Position numbers and translations under genes: made by a program. DNA of 64,000 bases from Nitzschia sp. pyKryTriq1. Taxonomy: Eukaryota; Bacillariophyta; Bacillariophyceae; Bacillariales; Bacillariaceae. The notes under the pieces are model-generated. The model was given only the letters and a program-made list of their open reading frames with translations, searched no databases and had not been told where the DNA came from. Within the stretch, counting starts at the first letter, position 1; each line of letters begins with the position of its first letter. The stretch covers positions 2,181,001 through 2,245,000 of the forward strand of contig OY101122.1 in the NCBI GenBank assembly GCA_956465555.1. The letters are read 5' to 3'. Shown here one piece after another: positions 1-10,801 of the stretch.

Positions 1-872
1 GGGTGGAGATGTGCCATCATGGGACGGGGTAGGGCACGAACAATCCGTGCCGTCTTTTGAAGCGCTTGAACGACCTTTTCAATATTGGGAATAGTAGTAG
101 TAGTAGTAGCATCATGACACGTGCTTGCTGCTGCAGCTGCTGCTGCTGTGGTTTGATGATTCGTTCTTCTTTTGTAGGTTTCATGATCATAATGATGCTG
201 ATGCTGATGCTGATATTTGAGAAAGGCTTGTTGAAAGACTCGTTTCCATTCCGGAAGCAGTGGAAATTCGTGTTTTGAGTAACACGGAGCATGATGGGAG
301 TGGTAGCAGCTCAAACAATTATTATTATGGTGGTTCAATAATTGTTTTCCCGTCAATATCGACGTCCAAAGGAGGGAAATGAGTTGAGCGAGACGGGCTC
401 CTGTCAAACAACCCGAAGCGGTAATCATACTAGAAGAACTTGTAAAAGTACCCCTACTAGCAGCAGCATCATCATCATCACCAGTACTATTCTCGTCTTG
501 ATCTGGTCGATCTTGATCTGGTCGATCTCGGCGATCTTGATCTTGATCTTGATCTTGATCGTTTGGGTGTTCCTGTCCCCGTTCCTGTTCCTGTTGCTGG
601 TCCCTGTCCCGGTCCCGGTCCCGGTCCCGGTCCCGATTACTGTGCCTGTTGTTTCCGTTGTGGTTGTTGCTGCTTTTCATGTTGATGTGGCTGCAGTGAG
701 TCAAGAGATGATCGACAGTATCGTACGAGCATTCGGGAATGGGAATGATCTGACACAAATACATGGCCATATGATGGACGCCTCGTAATCGTTTGAAGGT
801 CTTGAGGACTTGATCCCAATCAATGTCCTTGGGGTCTTGGACGGCCAACAGGGCGTCCAATTTGCGGGACAT
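1..872 (-). CDS. Unrecognised low-complexity protein, C-terminus cut by the window edge
   Basis: An open frame runs leftwards from an ATG at 872 to the window edge without a stop, giving about 290 residues. It begins MSRKLDALLAVQDPKDIDWD. Two conserved-looking segments sit at the start (a helical stretch with LKTFKRLRGVHHMAMYLCQ) and after residue 140 (LTGARLAQLISFLWTSIL, possibly membrane-associated). Between them lies a charged spacer of Arg-Asp and Asp-Gln repeats built from hexanucleotide microsatellites near 531-640. The last visible part, IEKVVQALQKTARIVRALPR, looks helical again. I do not recognise the family. The ATG is the first in the frame and AT- and repeat-rich noncoding sequence precedes it. 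The unbroken frame through several microsatellites argues that it is a real gene. Confidence 0.6.
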   Translation of the reverse strand, partial: MSRKLDALLAVQDPKDIDWDQVLKTFKRLRGVHHMAMYLCQIIPIPECSYDTVDHLLTHCSHINMKSSNNHNGNNRHSNRDRDRDRDRDRDQQQEQERGQEHPNDQDQDQDQDRRDRPDQDRPDQDENSTGDDDDAAASRGTFTSSSSMITASGCLTGARLAQLISLLWTSILTGKQLLNHHNNNCLSCYHSHHAPCYSKHEFPLLPEWKRVFQQAFLKYQHQHQHHYDHETYKRRTNHQTTAAAAAAASTCHDATTTTTIPNIEKVVQALQKTARIVRALPRPMMAHLH

Positions 873-1686
873 TTTTGGATATGCTATGATATGCTATGCT
901 ATGCTATGCTTGCTGCTATGCCACTACAAGAAGCAGAGTGAGTGAGAGTAGAGTAGAGTAGAGTAGAGTAGAGTAGAGGGAGATAGAGACAATATACGAG
1001 ACGAGGAGTGGTTGTCTTTTGTACTCATGATGGTGATGCCTGATGATGATGATGATGATGATGATGCGATGACCGACCGCGATGATTTCCCGCGTGATTG
1101 CGATTTTCAGGTTCCCGCCAGCATAATACCGGTATGGCCCGTGTGATCATTGATCATCATGGTACCGCAGTACTGGTACGGGAGAATAAGTCGTACGTCT
1201 TCACGTAACGCACGACGCACGTACCAGGTACCTACCGTCCGTCAGTCAGTCCGTTGATCGGTCTGTCTGTCGTCATCGTCATCGGTCCACCTGTACCGAT
1301 CGGAAGGATCATCGAACCATAATATTATGATCATCATGCATCATCATGGCCAGCAACTAGTAGCCGAGCTAGCTAATAGTACTCGTACGTACCTTGCGAG
1401 GAGCGATGGAGCCCTGGTAGTAGTTAGTAGCAGAGTGAGTGAGTGAGTGAGTGAGTGAGAGTAGTAGTAATTTTGTTTCTGTACTACGATGATACTGCAG
1501 ACGAGACAGACAAGAAGAAGAAGACGAGACTTGTTGTTTCTTGTTTGTCGTCTGCTGCCTTCTTCTTGCTTGCTTCTTGCTGGTCTGCTGACGAATATTA
1601 TTGTTTGTTGATGATGATGATGATAGCCATCACAATTATTGTAGTACTAGTAGATCATCCTACTATGCTAGTACTAGACGAGTCGT
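873..1686. other. Intergenic region with several microsatellites
   Basis: No gene is visible. It holds a TATGC-type repeat at about 882-910, a TAGAG pentanucleotide repeat at about 946-977, a GAT run at about 1041-1066, a GTGA tetranucleotide run at about 1433-1459, and one ACCGGT palindrome near 1130. It lies between the start of the left-hand gene and the 3' end of the VDE-related gene, so it probably contains the left gene's promoter. Confidence 0.6.
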
Positions 1687-1700
1687 CTAGTAGACCCCAT

Positions 1701-1740
<40 letters not shown>

Positions 1741-2889
1741 GCAAGTAGATATTCGTTGAAGCTTGCCATGAAAGTCTCCCAGTAGTCCACGTGCACGTCT
1801 CTCGAAATAGTCGGACTGTTCCTGCGTCATGACGGGCGACTGCCAAGGTGCCGCCTCACCACTACTAGTACTTGTACTTGTACTAGTACTTGTAGTAGTA
1901 TTCGTATCCGTGGTATTCATCTTATTCGGAACACGCTCCGAATCATGCTTGACGAGGACCATGGTAATGCTATCGAATCGATCCACCGCTTCAGTGTAGG
2001 CGCAGTAATAAATCAACATGGTTTGCCACTCTCGATGATAATCCAAGAGGTACCAATTCTCGTGTGCTTCCGTTCCCCACATGACGGCTCGAGTCTTGAG
2101 TGTAGCAGCAGTCGGAGTAGTAGTGCCAGCAATATTGCTGGAGGAAAAATTCCATGTCTGCGCAAGGTACATTTCATTGTTCATGTGAAAGGTCAAAGGA
2201 GGAGGAGGTTGCCGGGTGGTGGTGCTGGCCAGGGAAGATTCATGATGATGATTCTGCCAGTACAAGTCCATTCTCCAAACGTCTGACGCATTGGGCCAGT
2301 TTGTCATCCAAGGATCGGGAGATGGCATCGTCGTCGCCTCGCCTTCCTTTTCAATCAATTCTTGGTGTGCGGCGGGGGGCCAAAATTCGGTCCATTGGCA
2401 CGGCCAGAGATCCCATCCTGAAGTATACCATTTATTCCAAGTTCCTTGCAAGACCTCGGAAGGAACGGTTGATTCCATTGGTAATATAGCATCAGATATT
2501 CCCGACAAATCTGCACAAGTATCGGTAAACTCTGCAGGTCTCAAACACCCGCTACGACCAATGCATTCTAAAAAGTCCAAAGCTTCTTGCCTCTCAATGC
2601 TGTCAAAAGATTGATATTGACAATAGGCGGGATCTTCGGGATGTTGCACATGCGCAAATTTCGTCATCGCTTGTTGTCGGGCGAGCGAGGTTTCGTCGGA
2701 ACATTCCGCTACAGCATGGAGCCAGTCTTGACACGATGGTTCGCGTAGACACGTGGCCAAGGGAGGGATGCATCGGACCAAGGGACAAATTTCGTATCGT
2801 TTGTCATACAAAAGAGTCAGACCTCGAAAGGCTACCGGTAGGAGGATGTAGCTATAGAGAAGATAGGAGGCAAAGGAAAGTACTGCCAT
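1687..2889 (-). CDS. Violaxanthin de-epoxidase-related protein (VDR/VDE-like)
   Basis: A 400-residue protein from ATG 2889. The N-terminus is hydrophobic (residues 1-28) and may be a signal or membrane anchor. It is followed by a Cys-rich segment (CPLVRCIPPLATC, CLREPSCQDW, then LECIGRSGCLRP) like the Cys-rich domain of violaxanthin de-epoxidases. A lipocalin-like part follows: LQGTWNKWYTSGWDLWPCQ matches the GxW...CQ start of the VDE/VDR lipocalin fold, and ENWYLLDYHREWQTMLIYYC matches its later strands. True VDEs act on xanthophylls in the thylakoid lumen; VDR proteins are their less understood relatives. No ASAF plastid motif is seen, so location is unclear. The C-terminus is a run of 13 Asn encoded by a (TTG/CAA)n microsatellite. 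Assignment to the VDR branch rather than VDE is an inference. Confidence 0.75.
1700..1742. repeat. (TTG)n trinucleotide microsatellite inside a coding end
   Basis: About 14 uninterrupted TTG units on the plus strand. On the minus strand they encode a poly-Asn tail just before the stop of the VDE-related gene, so copy-number change would alter only tail length. Confidence 0.9.
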
Positions 2890-3514
2890 ACTGGCGGAGA
2901 GATGTTGCTCTGTGGTTGGATCGTTTGTACCGTATTATGTGCGGACGATGCGATGCTGATATTATTATGCTGCTTTTGTTTGTTTGTTGATGTTGGTCGG
3001 TCCAAAAAAGTAGTGGTATCTTTTGGTGACTGCGCGTCGGAGCGCGCATCGTTCAAGCGAAGCAGCGAGTTGGTGACGTATTCGAGAATTCGTCGTTCGT
3101 TCGTCCTGTGAAAAGAATCGAACGACTCAATTATGCCAGAAAGTCATCGGAAGGCATCACCTGCGGCGATCTTACATTCTGCATTCAACATAATAATATA
3201 ATTATTGCGGTATCTCATCATGAGATATTATGTCTGAAGTTTGGACCCAAAGAACTACTCGCAACCAATACAAACAATAATAGCGCGGGGAAGTGGCAAG
3301 ACGACACAAGGTTCTCCGTCCCTCTAGGGCTTATATCGATATGGCTTCTTGACGGAAAAGGAAAGCGACAGACAAAGGCGGGGAGGCGATGCATAAAAGG
3401 ACCAAAAGCCATAAAAAGCAACAATAACACACACCAAACACAATATTCTGTCAACCATTCGCAAAACTTATTACTTTCGCCTTATTGCTACCCGAACAAG
3501 CATCGTCAAGAATC
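2890..3514. promoter_or_regulatory. Divergent intergenic region between the VDR-like gene and the FAD monooxygenase
   Basis: 625 bp separate two divergent start codons. An open frame crosses much of it on the plus strand but has no ATG of its own and runs into the monooxygenase in another frame, so I treat it as noncoding. An A/T-rich GCATAAAAGG at about 3390 is TATA-like and lies about 120 bp before the monooxygenase ATG. It probably holds both promoters. Confidence 0.4.
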
Positions 3515-4913
3515 ATGAAGGTCGTTATTGTAGGTGGTGGACCTGCTGGCTTACTTGCCGCTTATAGTCTGGTAAAACGAAGGAACTATGAAGTTCATGT
3601 TTACGAACGTAGCGAGGATCTTCGAAATTCGGATCCGAAATCATTGCGTACGTATCCGATAGGCTTGCAACAACGAGGCTTGCAAGCGGCGGATCCGGAA
3701 CTGCAACAAGCTCTATGCGAAGCGGGTGTTTTGATCAATGGAGTAGCTCTACAAGGAAAGTATCCAAAGACGATGCCGCGCAACCCTTCTTTATACATTG
3801 ATCGGAATCTGCTAGTGTGCACCATGCTGCACCACATTACCAAAAACACATCACACGGGAAAGGAAGCTCGTTACATTTGCATTTTGAGAAAAGGATCGA
3901 AGCTATTGATCTAGACGAGAAAGTGATCTATGTCGAAGATAGCAAGACATGTGTCGGCGAATATGTGCCGTTTGAAGGCCTGATTGCTTCCGACGGTGCC
4001 AACTCCATTATCCGATCCTGGCTGGCGGAAGAGGGCGAGCTCGATGTTGTAGAGGAGGCCGTTCCCAACAATTACCGGACATTCTCTATCCCACTCAATA
4101 GCTATGATGGGTCTATCGAACTAGACAATGATAAGGTCCATGGTTGGATGTTGGGTCCGAAAACGGTTCTCATGGTTCCAAGCAAGGGCGGATTCGCTAC
4201 TGGAGTTTTCATCTACCCATCTGGGGATGATCCGATATCCGGTATGACGACACTGGAGGAAGTCAAACGATACTTTCAACAATTCTCCCCGAATTCACTT
4301 ACCAAGTTGATTGGAGACGAAGAAGCCGAAACAATTCTCACGCGACCGGGTAAGCTTTCTTCTTTGTTGGTATTTACCTCTCATTATGATGCTGCTTCTG
4401 ATCTCTTTCGTCTCCTCACAATACGATACACGTTCCTCTCCCAAAGTTAACTATGCCAAAACAGCAAGGTGTGACAAGTTGCATGTGAATGATGCCATTC
4501 TCTTTCTAGGAGATTCGGCTCACGCGGTGTCGGCAGCGGTTGGCCAAGCCTGTAACGCCGCCCTTCAAGATGTCGAAACCTTTATTCAAGCCTTGGACGC
4601 AGAACAGGACGATTGGGCCAAGGCCTTGGTTACCTTTAGTAAGAATCGAATAGTCGACGCTCATGCCCTCCATGAACTGTCCGACTATTCCATGCCTCCC
4701 AAGGATTTCTTCCTTCAGTCCGAATTCATCTTACGATCCGTCAGCCGAAAAATATTGCCCGAAATGATCACCAAACACATGAGCCCCTTGCCAAATGAAC
4801 TCTTATCGACCACGAATCTCAGCTATAAAGAGATTTGGGAACAAACGAAATGGTGGACTGAGAAAGTGAGGATGGCTCGATTAAAAGAGCTACAAGGTAT
4901 GTGTCCTGCATGA
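3515..4913 (+). CDS. FAD-dependent monooxygenase, kynurenine 3-monooxygenase-like
   Basis: Two exons, 3515-4349 and 4447-4913, joined in phase 1 across a 97-bp GT-AG intron, give 433 residues. The N-terminus has the FAD-binding Rossmann motif GGGPAGLLAAYSL followed by VYERSED. A second FAD motif, FLGDSAHAVSAAVGQACNAALQD, lies in exon 2 and resembles the GDAAH...GQGMNAGFED motif of kynurenine monooxygenases. The middle part (WMLGPKTVLMVPSKGGFA, then FFPDAIP-like YFQQFSPNSLTKLIG) also fits that family, as does the tail ALVTFSKNRIVDAHALHELSDYSM. The reaction would be NAD(P)H-dependent hydroxylation of an aromatic substrate; kynurenine is the best guess but not proven. The hydrophobic C-terminal anchor of animal mitochondrial KMO is not obvious. 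ATG 3515 immediately precedes the Rossmann fold (MKVVIVGGGP), which fixes the start. Confidence 0.8.
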
Positions 4914-5263
4914 CGATACGATAATGATCATGATGACGCATCGCAGTACTGGTTCTAGTAGTACTAGTACGTCTTGGGTTCATGATCGTGCCCTTGTACA
5001 GTACATTCTTACACATCTGCAATAGATTTAAAACAGCTACTACACCCTGATGCTAGTTAGAATACATTTTTCATCATCATTTGAGTCGAATTCCATGAGC
5101 CAGTAGAGAGTAGCACCGAATTCTTACTAGGATGGCTAGAGAGATTTGCAAGCACCAGGACGACACTGTACCACATGAAAATTCAAGTATTTGAATGTCT
5201 AATGTCTAGTATATTACATCATCTTCCTCTCCATGAGTCGTAATCGTTAATATGGTCACATAA
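4914..5263. other. Intergenic region between convergent genes
   Basis: A 350-bp convergent 3' flank with no gene signal. It contains short CTAGTA/TACTAG stretches and probably the 3' UTRs of both neighbours. Confidence 0.5.
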
Positions 5264-6196
5264 CTAATCGGTAGTATGACCGCCCTCATCAGGGCGGTCA
5301 AGCAAAAGATTCTCGAGATGATCCCACCACCTTTCGGAAAAGGCGCTCGCGGCGGCGGAAGCACGACCAGGAGTGGGTGGTCGTAACGTCATGCTACCAC
5401 GTCTACCCCTGTTGGACGGCAATGATGATGCACCATGATGCTTCGTTTTTGTCACAAAGCGGCTATGATCTTCCTTCTTCGGACGAGACTCGTAGACGTA
5501 GGAGCCACTTGTTCTTCCTCCTGACATCATCATGTCTTCTAAATCACAACAAGTAACCGAGGTCGGTGAAACAAAAAGTTTCGATGGAAAACCTTTGGTT
5601 TTGGCATTCATTATGGCTTGCTGCTGGATCTGATTGACTTTGTTGGTGTTGTCGTTCTCCTTGGTGGGCGTAATCTTTGTTGGAGAAGGGAGCAGTGCTG
5701 GAAAAAAGGGTAAGGAACTGCGTGTTCTTTCATCGTTGTTTCGTGTAGTACCAGTTGGTAAGCGTACTAGGACCCGCTTTCCACCGTGTGTTCTTTCGGT
5801 GGTAGTACTCGTAGGCGTCCGAGGACTCTTCATGCGCAAGACTTGTTGAAGGGCGGTATCTTGGTGTCTGCACGTCTTGCCCGACGAGCGCGGCGGAGAC
5901 CACCGAGAGAAGGTAGACACTAGTGGAACATCATCATCATCACTGCTATTACTGCTTGTGGCTGAGTTGCTGCTGGCGGTACTCCTTTCTGAACTGTTCA
6001 AGGACGACGAGTTGTTATTGTTCACTGAACAATTAGTTCTCGTGGAAGAAGACAAACCACAAGATACGGTAAAGCTTTGGTGGGCCGGCACGATTTTCGC
6101 AGAATCGGTCACCAGCACCATTTCCTTGTCGACGAACAAAAGATTGCCGCGACGTAGATCATCAAAGTAGTTCTGAAGTGCACTCATCTTTCCCAT
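5264..6196 (-). CDS. Ser/Asn-rich hypothetical protein with RRGS motif
   Basis: A frame starting at ATG 6196 gives 310 residues; the frame stays open further upstream to 6358, but that part is basic and AT-rich and looks like 5' UTR. The first 30 residues, MGKMSALQNYFDDLRRGNLL, look folded and helical. The middle is disordered (Ser, Asn, Thr, Arg). Near the C-terminus are RRGSMTLRPPTPGRASAA and a closing amphipathic helix FSERWWDHLENLLLDRP. The layout (short conserved head, disordered middle, RRxS, helical tail) resembles several other hypothetical proteins in this window. I do not recognise a function. Confidence 0.6.
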   Translation of the reverse strand: MGKMSALQNYFDDLRRGNLLFVDKEMVLVTDSAKIVPAHQSFTVSCGLSSSTRTNCSVNNNNSSSLNSSERSTASSNSATSSNSSDDDDVPLVSTFSRWSPPRSSGKTCRHQDTALQQVLRMKSPRTPTSTTTERTHGGKRVLVRLPTGTTRNNDERTRSSLPFFPALLPSPTKITPTKENDNTNKVNQIQQQAIMNAKTKGFPSKLFVSPTSVTCCDLEDMMMSGGRTSGSYVYESRPKKEDHSRFVTKTKHHGASSLPSNRGRRGSMTLRPPTPGRASAAASAFSERWWDHLENLLLDRPDEGGHTTD

Positions 6197-7297
6197 GGTG
6201 GACGATGAATTCGATGGTGTTGTTGGTCTTGAGAATCTTGTGCGAAAATACGAGAATGCGTACTTCAAGAAGCTCGGTTTTTTTGTGGGAAAAGCATAAA
6301 TGATGCGATAATGAATGCGGAAGCGAGGAGGTATGATGATGATTCTTCTCTCCTGCATTTCTGGCCCCGCTATCCATATGGCCGGCTTTTCTCCGCCATC
6401 TTTTATGCAGGGCTTTGATCTTCCTGGGTAAAAGCAAGGCTGGAGGCTATAATCGAGTCACGAAGGGCTTAGGATCGAAAATGACAAGATTCTCGCTCTT
6501 GCCAGATACAGGATGTTTACAATTATTGTGAGGGGCATAAAAGAATCTACACTCTGCATAATATCACCGCCATCTTCGCCTGCGACTACCAGTAGCTTCG
6601 ATACCAGTACTTGTTGTGCCGGTACCCGTAGAGAACTAAGCTTCTACTACTCGAGAGTAGTCGCAACCATCCCGGCGGTAAGTACCAGGTTCTGGTATTC
6701 TCTGTTACAATTTAGTGAAGCGAAAGGAAACACTGGATCGATATTTCCTAGTAGACTACCGGTAGTCTACTGGTACTACTTGTACGGTACACTCTCGAGT
6801 ACGGTATTGCAGCGGGAAGGAATCGAGCATCCAGATTTTGGATTTTATCCTCTGATGTGACGACTGGTACTTAATCAACGAAAGAGTCGTTAAGTGGGAC
6901 GAGAGGCGACGTTAAGTGAAAAGAGGCACGATTGTTGTTCCCCGCCAGGTTAATGATTCTATCTGAGGACGGACGGACACCCAGTACGGCGCGAAGAGCT
7001 AGAGTAGCCCTCGCCGATCGACCCGCTCGACCACACCGACCTAATCCATTACCCCCAAGGCAAGACGAAAGGAACAGAGTTCTTCTTTGCGTAGGATTTC
7101 TTTTCCTACCGAACGTGGGGGTGAAATTACCGATCTTTTTGGCGGGAAATCCTTTGTCGGTGACAAAACATCAAGATGACAGATCGATGACGATGACCAT
7201 GAGGTGACGATGGAGATTGAGCGGAGCGTTCTGTACTGCCGGGGTACATCGTTTACCATAGCTATTGCCTGATGCTGAATCATCAATCATTATAATC
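6197..7297. other. Intergenic region between divergent genes
   Basis: About 1.1 kb. Several frames are open for 80-115 codons but lack convincing composition. It contains CTAGTAGACTACCGGTAGTCTAC near 6752-6772, a long self-complementary stretch that includes the ACCGGT palindrome. It probably carries the promoters of the two flanking genes. Confidence 0.5.
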
Positions 7298-10200
7298 ATG
7301 GCGATTGATGCAGGTAATAATCTGAATCATCGTGGGTCGACGTCCCCTGTATCTCGTGCAGCATACCCTGTTCCTCCGGCGTTGACGCAGATTTTGGAGG
7401 AATCCTCCTCCAGCACTTATTCCGAGGTTGTGATTTCCTCGTTTACCGACGGGGAAAAGGCACTTTTGGTCCATCAATCCTTGACTCATATATTGGAGAA
7501 TGCCATTCATGCCTTGGATCAGTGGTACTTTGCCACCCCGCCAACCCTTCGATCCGCTTTGGTAGGACATCGAACGTGCTTGAGAATTTCCAGCAATACG
7601 AGCAATGTTCGTAGTGAGATTCGAAAAAGTCTTACCATAACGGATTTGGGAGTGGGAATGACCCGGGCCGATCTCATTAACTTGTTGGGCGTGGGGCGCC
7701 CCATCCCACCGAATTATTCCAGAGGAGCAGGAGATTATTGGTCGATGAGTCCAGGAGGCGATACTACTACTAGTAGTACCATCAGCGGCGCCTCCTCAAG
7801 CCAGCAGGAACGGTCCTCTTCCTCGAAAACGTCACGGCAAGAACGAATTTGGAATCGAAAAAAGATACGGCAGCAGTTATCCATTAGAAGTACGATCAGT
7901 ACGAGTACGATCGAGGAAGATACGGATGATGATGCTGGCGATAAGGATGATGATGATGATGATGATGATGTTGTGGGTGTGGGTGTGGGCGGTGTTGTTC
8001 TTGGAGAACAAGAACTGGTGGTGGTGGTGGCAGACGACACCCTCACGACGACGCATCAACACCGACAAGAGGAGGCGTCATCACTACATCATTCGAGAAT
8101 ATCCAAAGTGACACAGCATGTCCCTCCCAAGGAAGTGGTGGGAGGATTTTATTCGGCGGTATGTGCTTTGGCAGTCGGTGTCAAAGTCGGAACCAAGGTA
8201 CGTAGACTATTGGCTAGTAGATAGATGGATCGCTGCTAGCTGCTGCTGCTGCTGGTGGTGCTGCTGCTGGGCCTGACGGATCTTATTTTCGTACGCATTC
8301 ATGATGAAACAGTCCAAGCATGACGACTATTATGAGTTTGAGCTGGGAAAGGTTCCAAATTCATCATCTAGTCGTAGTACTGGTTCTTGGAAGGAATTCA
8401 TCATTACCCGTCCATTGGGGGAAGGTCGTATTCCGAGTATTGAAACGGAAATGACCGAATTGACAGATGTGAGGGGAGAATCGGGAACGTCCGTCACACT
8501 GTACTGGCATTCATCCTTGAACGAATGGGTCACCGATGAACACTTGCTACCAATCATTACCAAGATTCTCGAGACGACACAATACACGTTTGTCATGGAA
8601 GGCATCGTTGCGAAAGAAGAACTAGAAGCTCTTGTCATGGCGGATGGGGAAGGTCAAGATCTTTTGGAACGTCAACCGCACGATGATTCGAATGGAGGCC
8701 TGGCCATGATGACTGAGGGATCAGCATCCTCTCTCCTTCGGCCGCCTCAAGATGATGATGATGATAATGATAATGAAAAAGAGGATGGAGCTAGTACTAG
8801 AGATATCTATGGGTATCTTGTCGTCAAGGAACGAGCCAAGTATATTCCGGTACGTTTGTCGTTGAAGGAACGTAAATTGTTGCGATTGGTCGAAGCCGCC
8901 ATGAACTGCTGCGATTATACGACCAGAGTCGACAAGCCCTTTTCCTCTCCTTCCCGACGACTGCATCAACAAATCAAGGGAGTCGTCAGTATACTTCGGG
9001 GTCTTGTCACGGCGTGTGATTACAAGGCCGGACAAAAGTTGGCCCAACAAGGAGGAGACGGTGACGGAGACGAGTCTTCACTATGGGCTCCCCATCGGGA
9101 GTTTTTACGTAACGTCTTGGAAATTACACGACGGCACAAGATTATGAATCCAGAAAAGATGCGGACGGAATACGGAAAGCTCATTTACTTGCTCCAAGAC
9201 ATCGTCCAGCTCCAACAACAAGGTCACTTGGATTATCTATTTCCTCGAGTGGAAGGAGAAAGCAACAACTCCCTGATTGCTCCAATTGAAACTGTTTACA
9301 AGTTTTTGCAAGATCGCAATGGTCTGGCGTTACTGGACGACAAGTACATTGAACTGGCAACGGAAGAAATCCTGGCGACTCCGGGAAAAAGCCGCCAACA
9401 AATCGAGGAACAAATTCAACGAAAGGAAAAGGCGGTCTTGATCCTCAAACAGTCGCACGTTACGCAATGGTTGTCCATGGAAGACATTCACATGTGCCTC
9501 TACAGCATTTGCGACAACAATTCCTTTTTGAATTCCAATCGGGTGCCCATTGACAAGGCCATTCAGTTCCTGGAGCAACAATTTCGGCCGGATCGCCCGG
9601 AACCCCGCTTTTCCTTGGCGATTGTCCATGGAACCGATGGGGCTCGATTGAATCATTCTCACGAACGACAATACTATTTTGCGTTGCAGTCGTTGACTTT
9701 GTGGCGGGACATTGTTCATGACATGTTTCGTCTTTGGGCCATGGCGGAAGACGACTTGTTGAGTGAATCAGTGAGCTACAACTTGCAAGATACTGGACAA
9801 GGTATGCATCGCATCCAGCAGTCTCCACGAACCTATCAAGTCATGCAAGAGATTTTGAAACGGGTCCAAGCCAGGGTACAGCAATGGGTCGGAAGTTCCG
9901 TTGTCCATCTGGGCGATCACAACGTACCCAATGCATTGAGTTTTATCGACAAGTATACCCAAGGTAAGATAGCTGGCGCTCAATGATCGCATTGCTGGAG
10001 GAGGGCATCGTTTCTAATATACAATACATTGCTGCCTGCGCTATTGTCTACTAGTTCCTCGCATCTTGGGTCCAATTGTCAAATGTTTGGAGAATCTCGA
10101 ATCGCTTTGCGAAGAAGATTCTGGAATCCAAGACATGATTGACGAAGGCTTTGGCGGCGGCGGCGGCGGCGGTTTGAGTTTGTTTGGTATCAAGAAAGAG

Positions 10201-10386
10201 ATCCTCCATGACTTTTTCCGTTCCGCCTTTGACGGGAGCGGTGCGGACAATAACTACGATGCAGGCTCCTGCGTCGATGGAAGACTGACGAGTTCGTGGA
10301 ACTGGTGCTCTCAATTGCCCCACAAGCCGTACTATCCCCTGTTCCGATTGACGGGCTTTACTGGGTTTGATGGAGAATTCGCGTAA
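7298..10386 (+). CDS. HSP90/GHKL-like ATPase domain fused to DUF2009
   Basis: Three exons, 7298-8197, 8313-9963 and 10055-10386, give 960 residues; introns are 115 and 91 bp with GT-AG ends. Residues about 40-420 resemble the HSP90 N-terminal ATPase: an N-box SLTHILENAIHALDQ (Asn at 68), a G1 box ITDLGVGMTRADLINLLG (residues 114-131), a GGFYSA box (282-287) and, across intron 1, VKVGTKSKHDDYYEFELG, then GTSVTLYWHSSLNEWV. The HSP90 catalytic Glu position is His 64, with Glu 67 next to the Asn. A disordered loop is inserted between the G1 and GGFYS boxes. Residues about 483-960 match DUF2009: NPEKMRTEYGKLIYLLQD, LNHSHERQYYFALQSLTLW, WVGSSVVHLGDHNVPNALSF, GSGADNNYDAGSCVDGRLTS. Function is unknown; nucleotide binding by the first half is inferred. 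Confidence 0.8.
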
Positions 10387-10801
10387 CCAAACAAAAACCG
10401 AAAAAGTTATAGGATTAGTATTGGTAGTAGTAGTAGTAGTAGTAGTATACCGGTAGCAGCAGCTAACCCCACGAGTTTGGAACAATTCTTGTGTGAATCA
10501 ATACCTCGGAGGAGGAGCATCATCCAGTGTACTGTACTACTATAAATGTAGTGTTACTAGCTATGAATATACTTCTTGTAGATTGTAGAGTATATTATAC
10601 TGCCAAAGTGAAAGTCAAAGAAGTATTAAAATAGATAGATGGATCATGGATAATATCAACAAATTGTAGCAAAATTGGCATTTGTTGAATGACAAAAGAG
10701 AAGTTTCTACAGTTATCTTGCCACCAGGGGGTGGCAAGATAAGAAAAGAGCTGGGATTTAGCGGCAAACCCATATGTATGTATGTGTATGCTCACGAGGA
10801 G
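10387..10801. other. Intergenic region, convergent
   Basis: 415 bp between converging genes. It starts with a TAG trinucleotide run at about 10422-10445 ending in TATACCGGTAGCAG. An imperfect hairpin TTATCTTGCCACC...GGTGGCAAGATAA at about 10712-10741 (13-bp arms, short loop) sits here and could act near the 3' ends. Confidence 0.5.
10712..10741. repeat. Perfect inverted repeat (hairpin) between convergent genes
   Basis: The arms TTATCTTGCCACC and GGTGGCAAGATAA are exact complements around a 4-base loop. This is strong stem potential in a 3' flank; role unknown. Confidence 0.7.

Noticed and set aside
3108-3518. 136-codon frame upstream of the FAD monooxygenase
   Set aside because: It has a GTG start, no protein-like features, and overlaps the firm start of the monooxygenase in another frame.
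6513-6860. 115-codon plus-strand frame
   Set aside because: It spans CTAGTAG/ACCGGT intergenic sequence, and no motif or composition supports coding.
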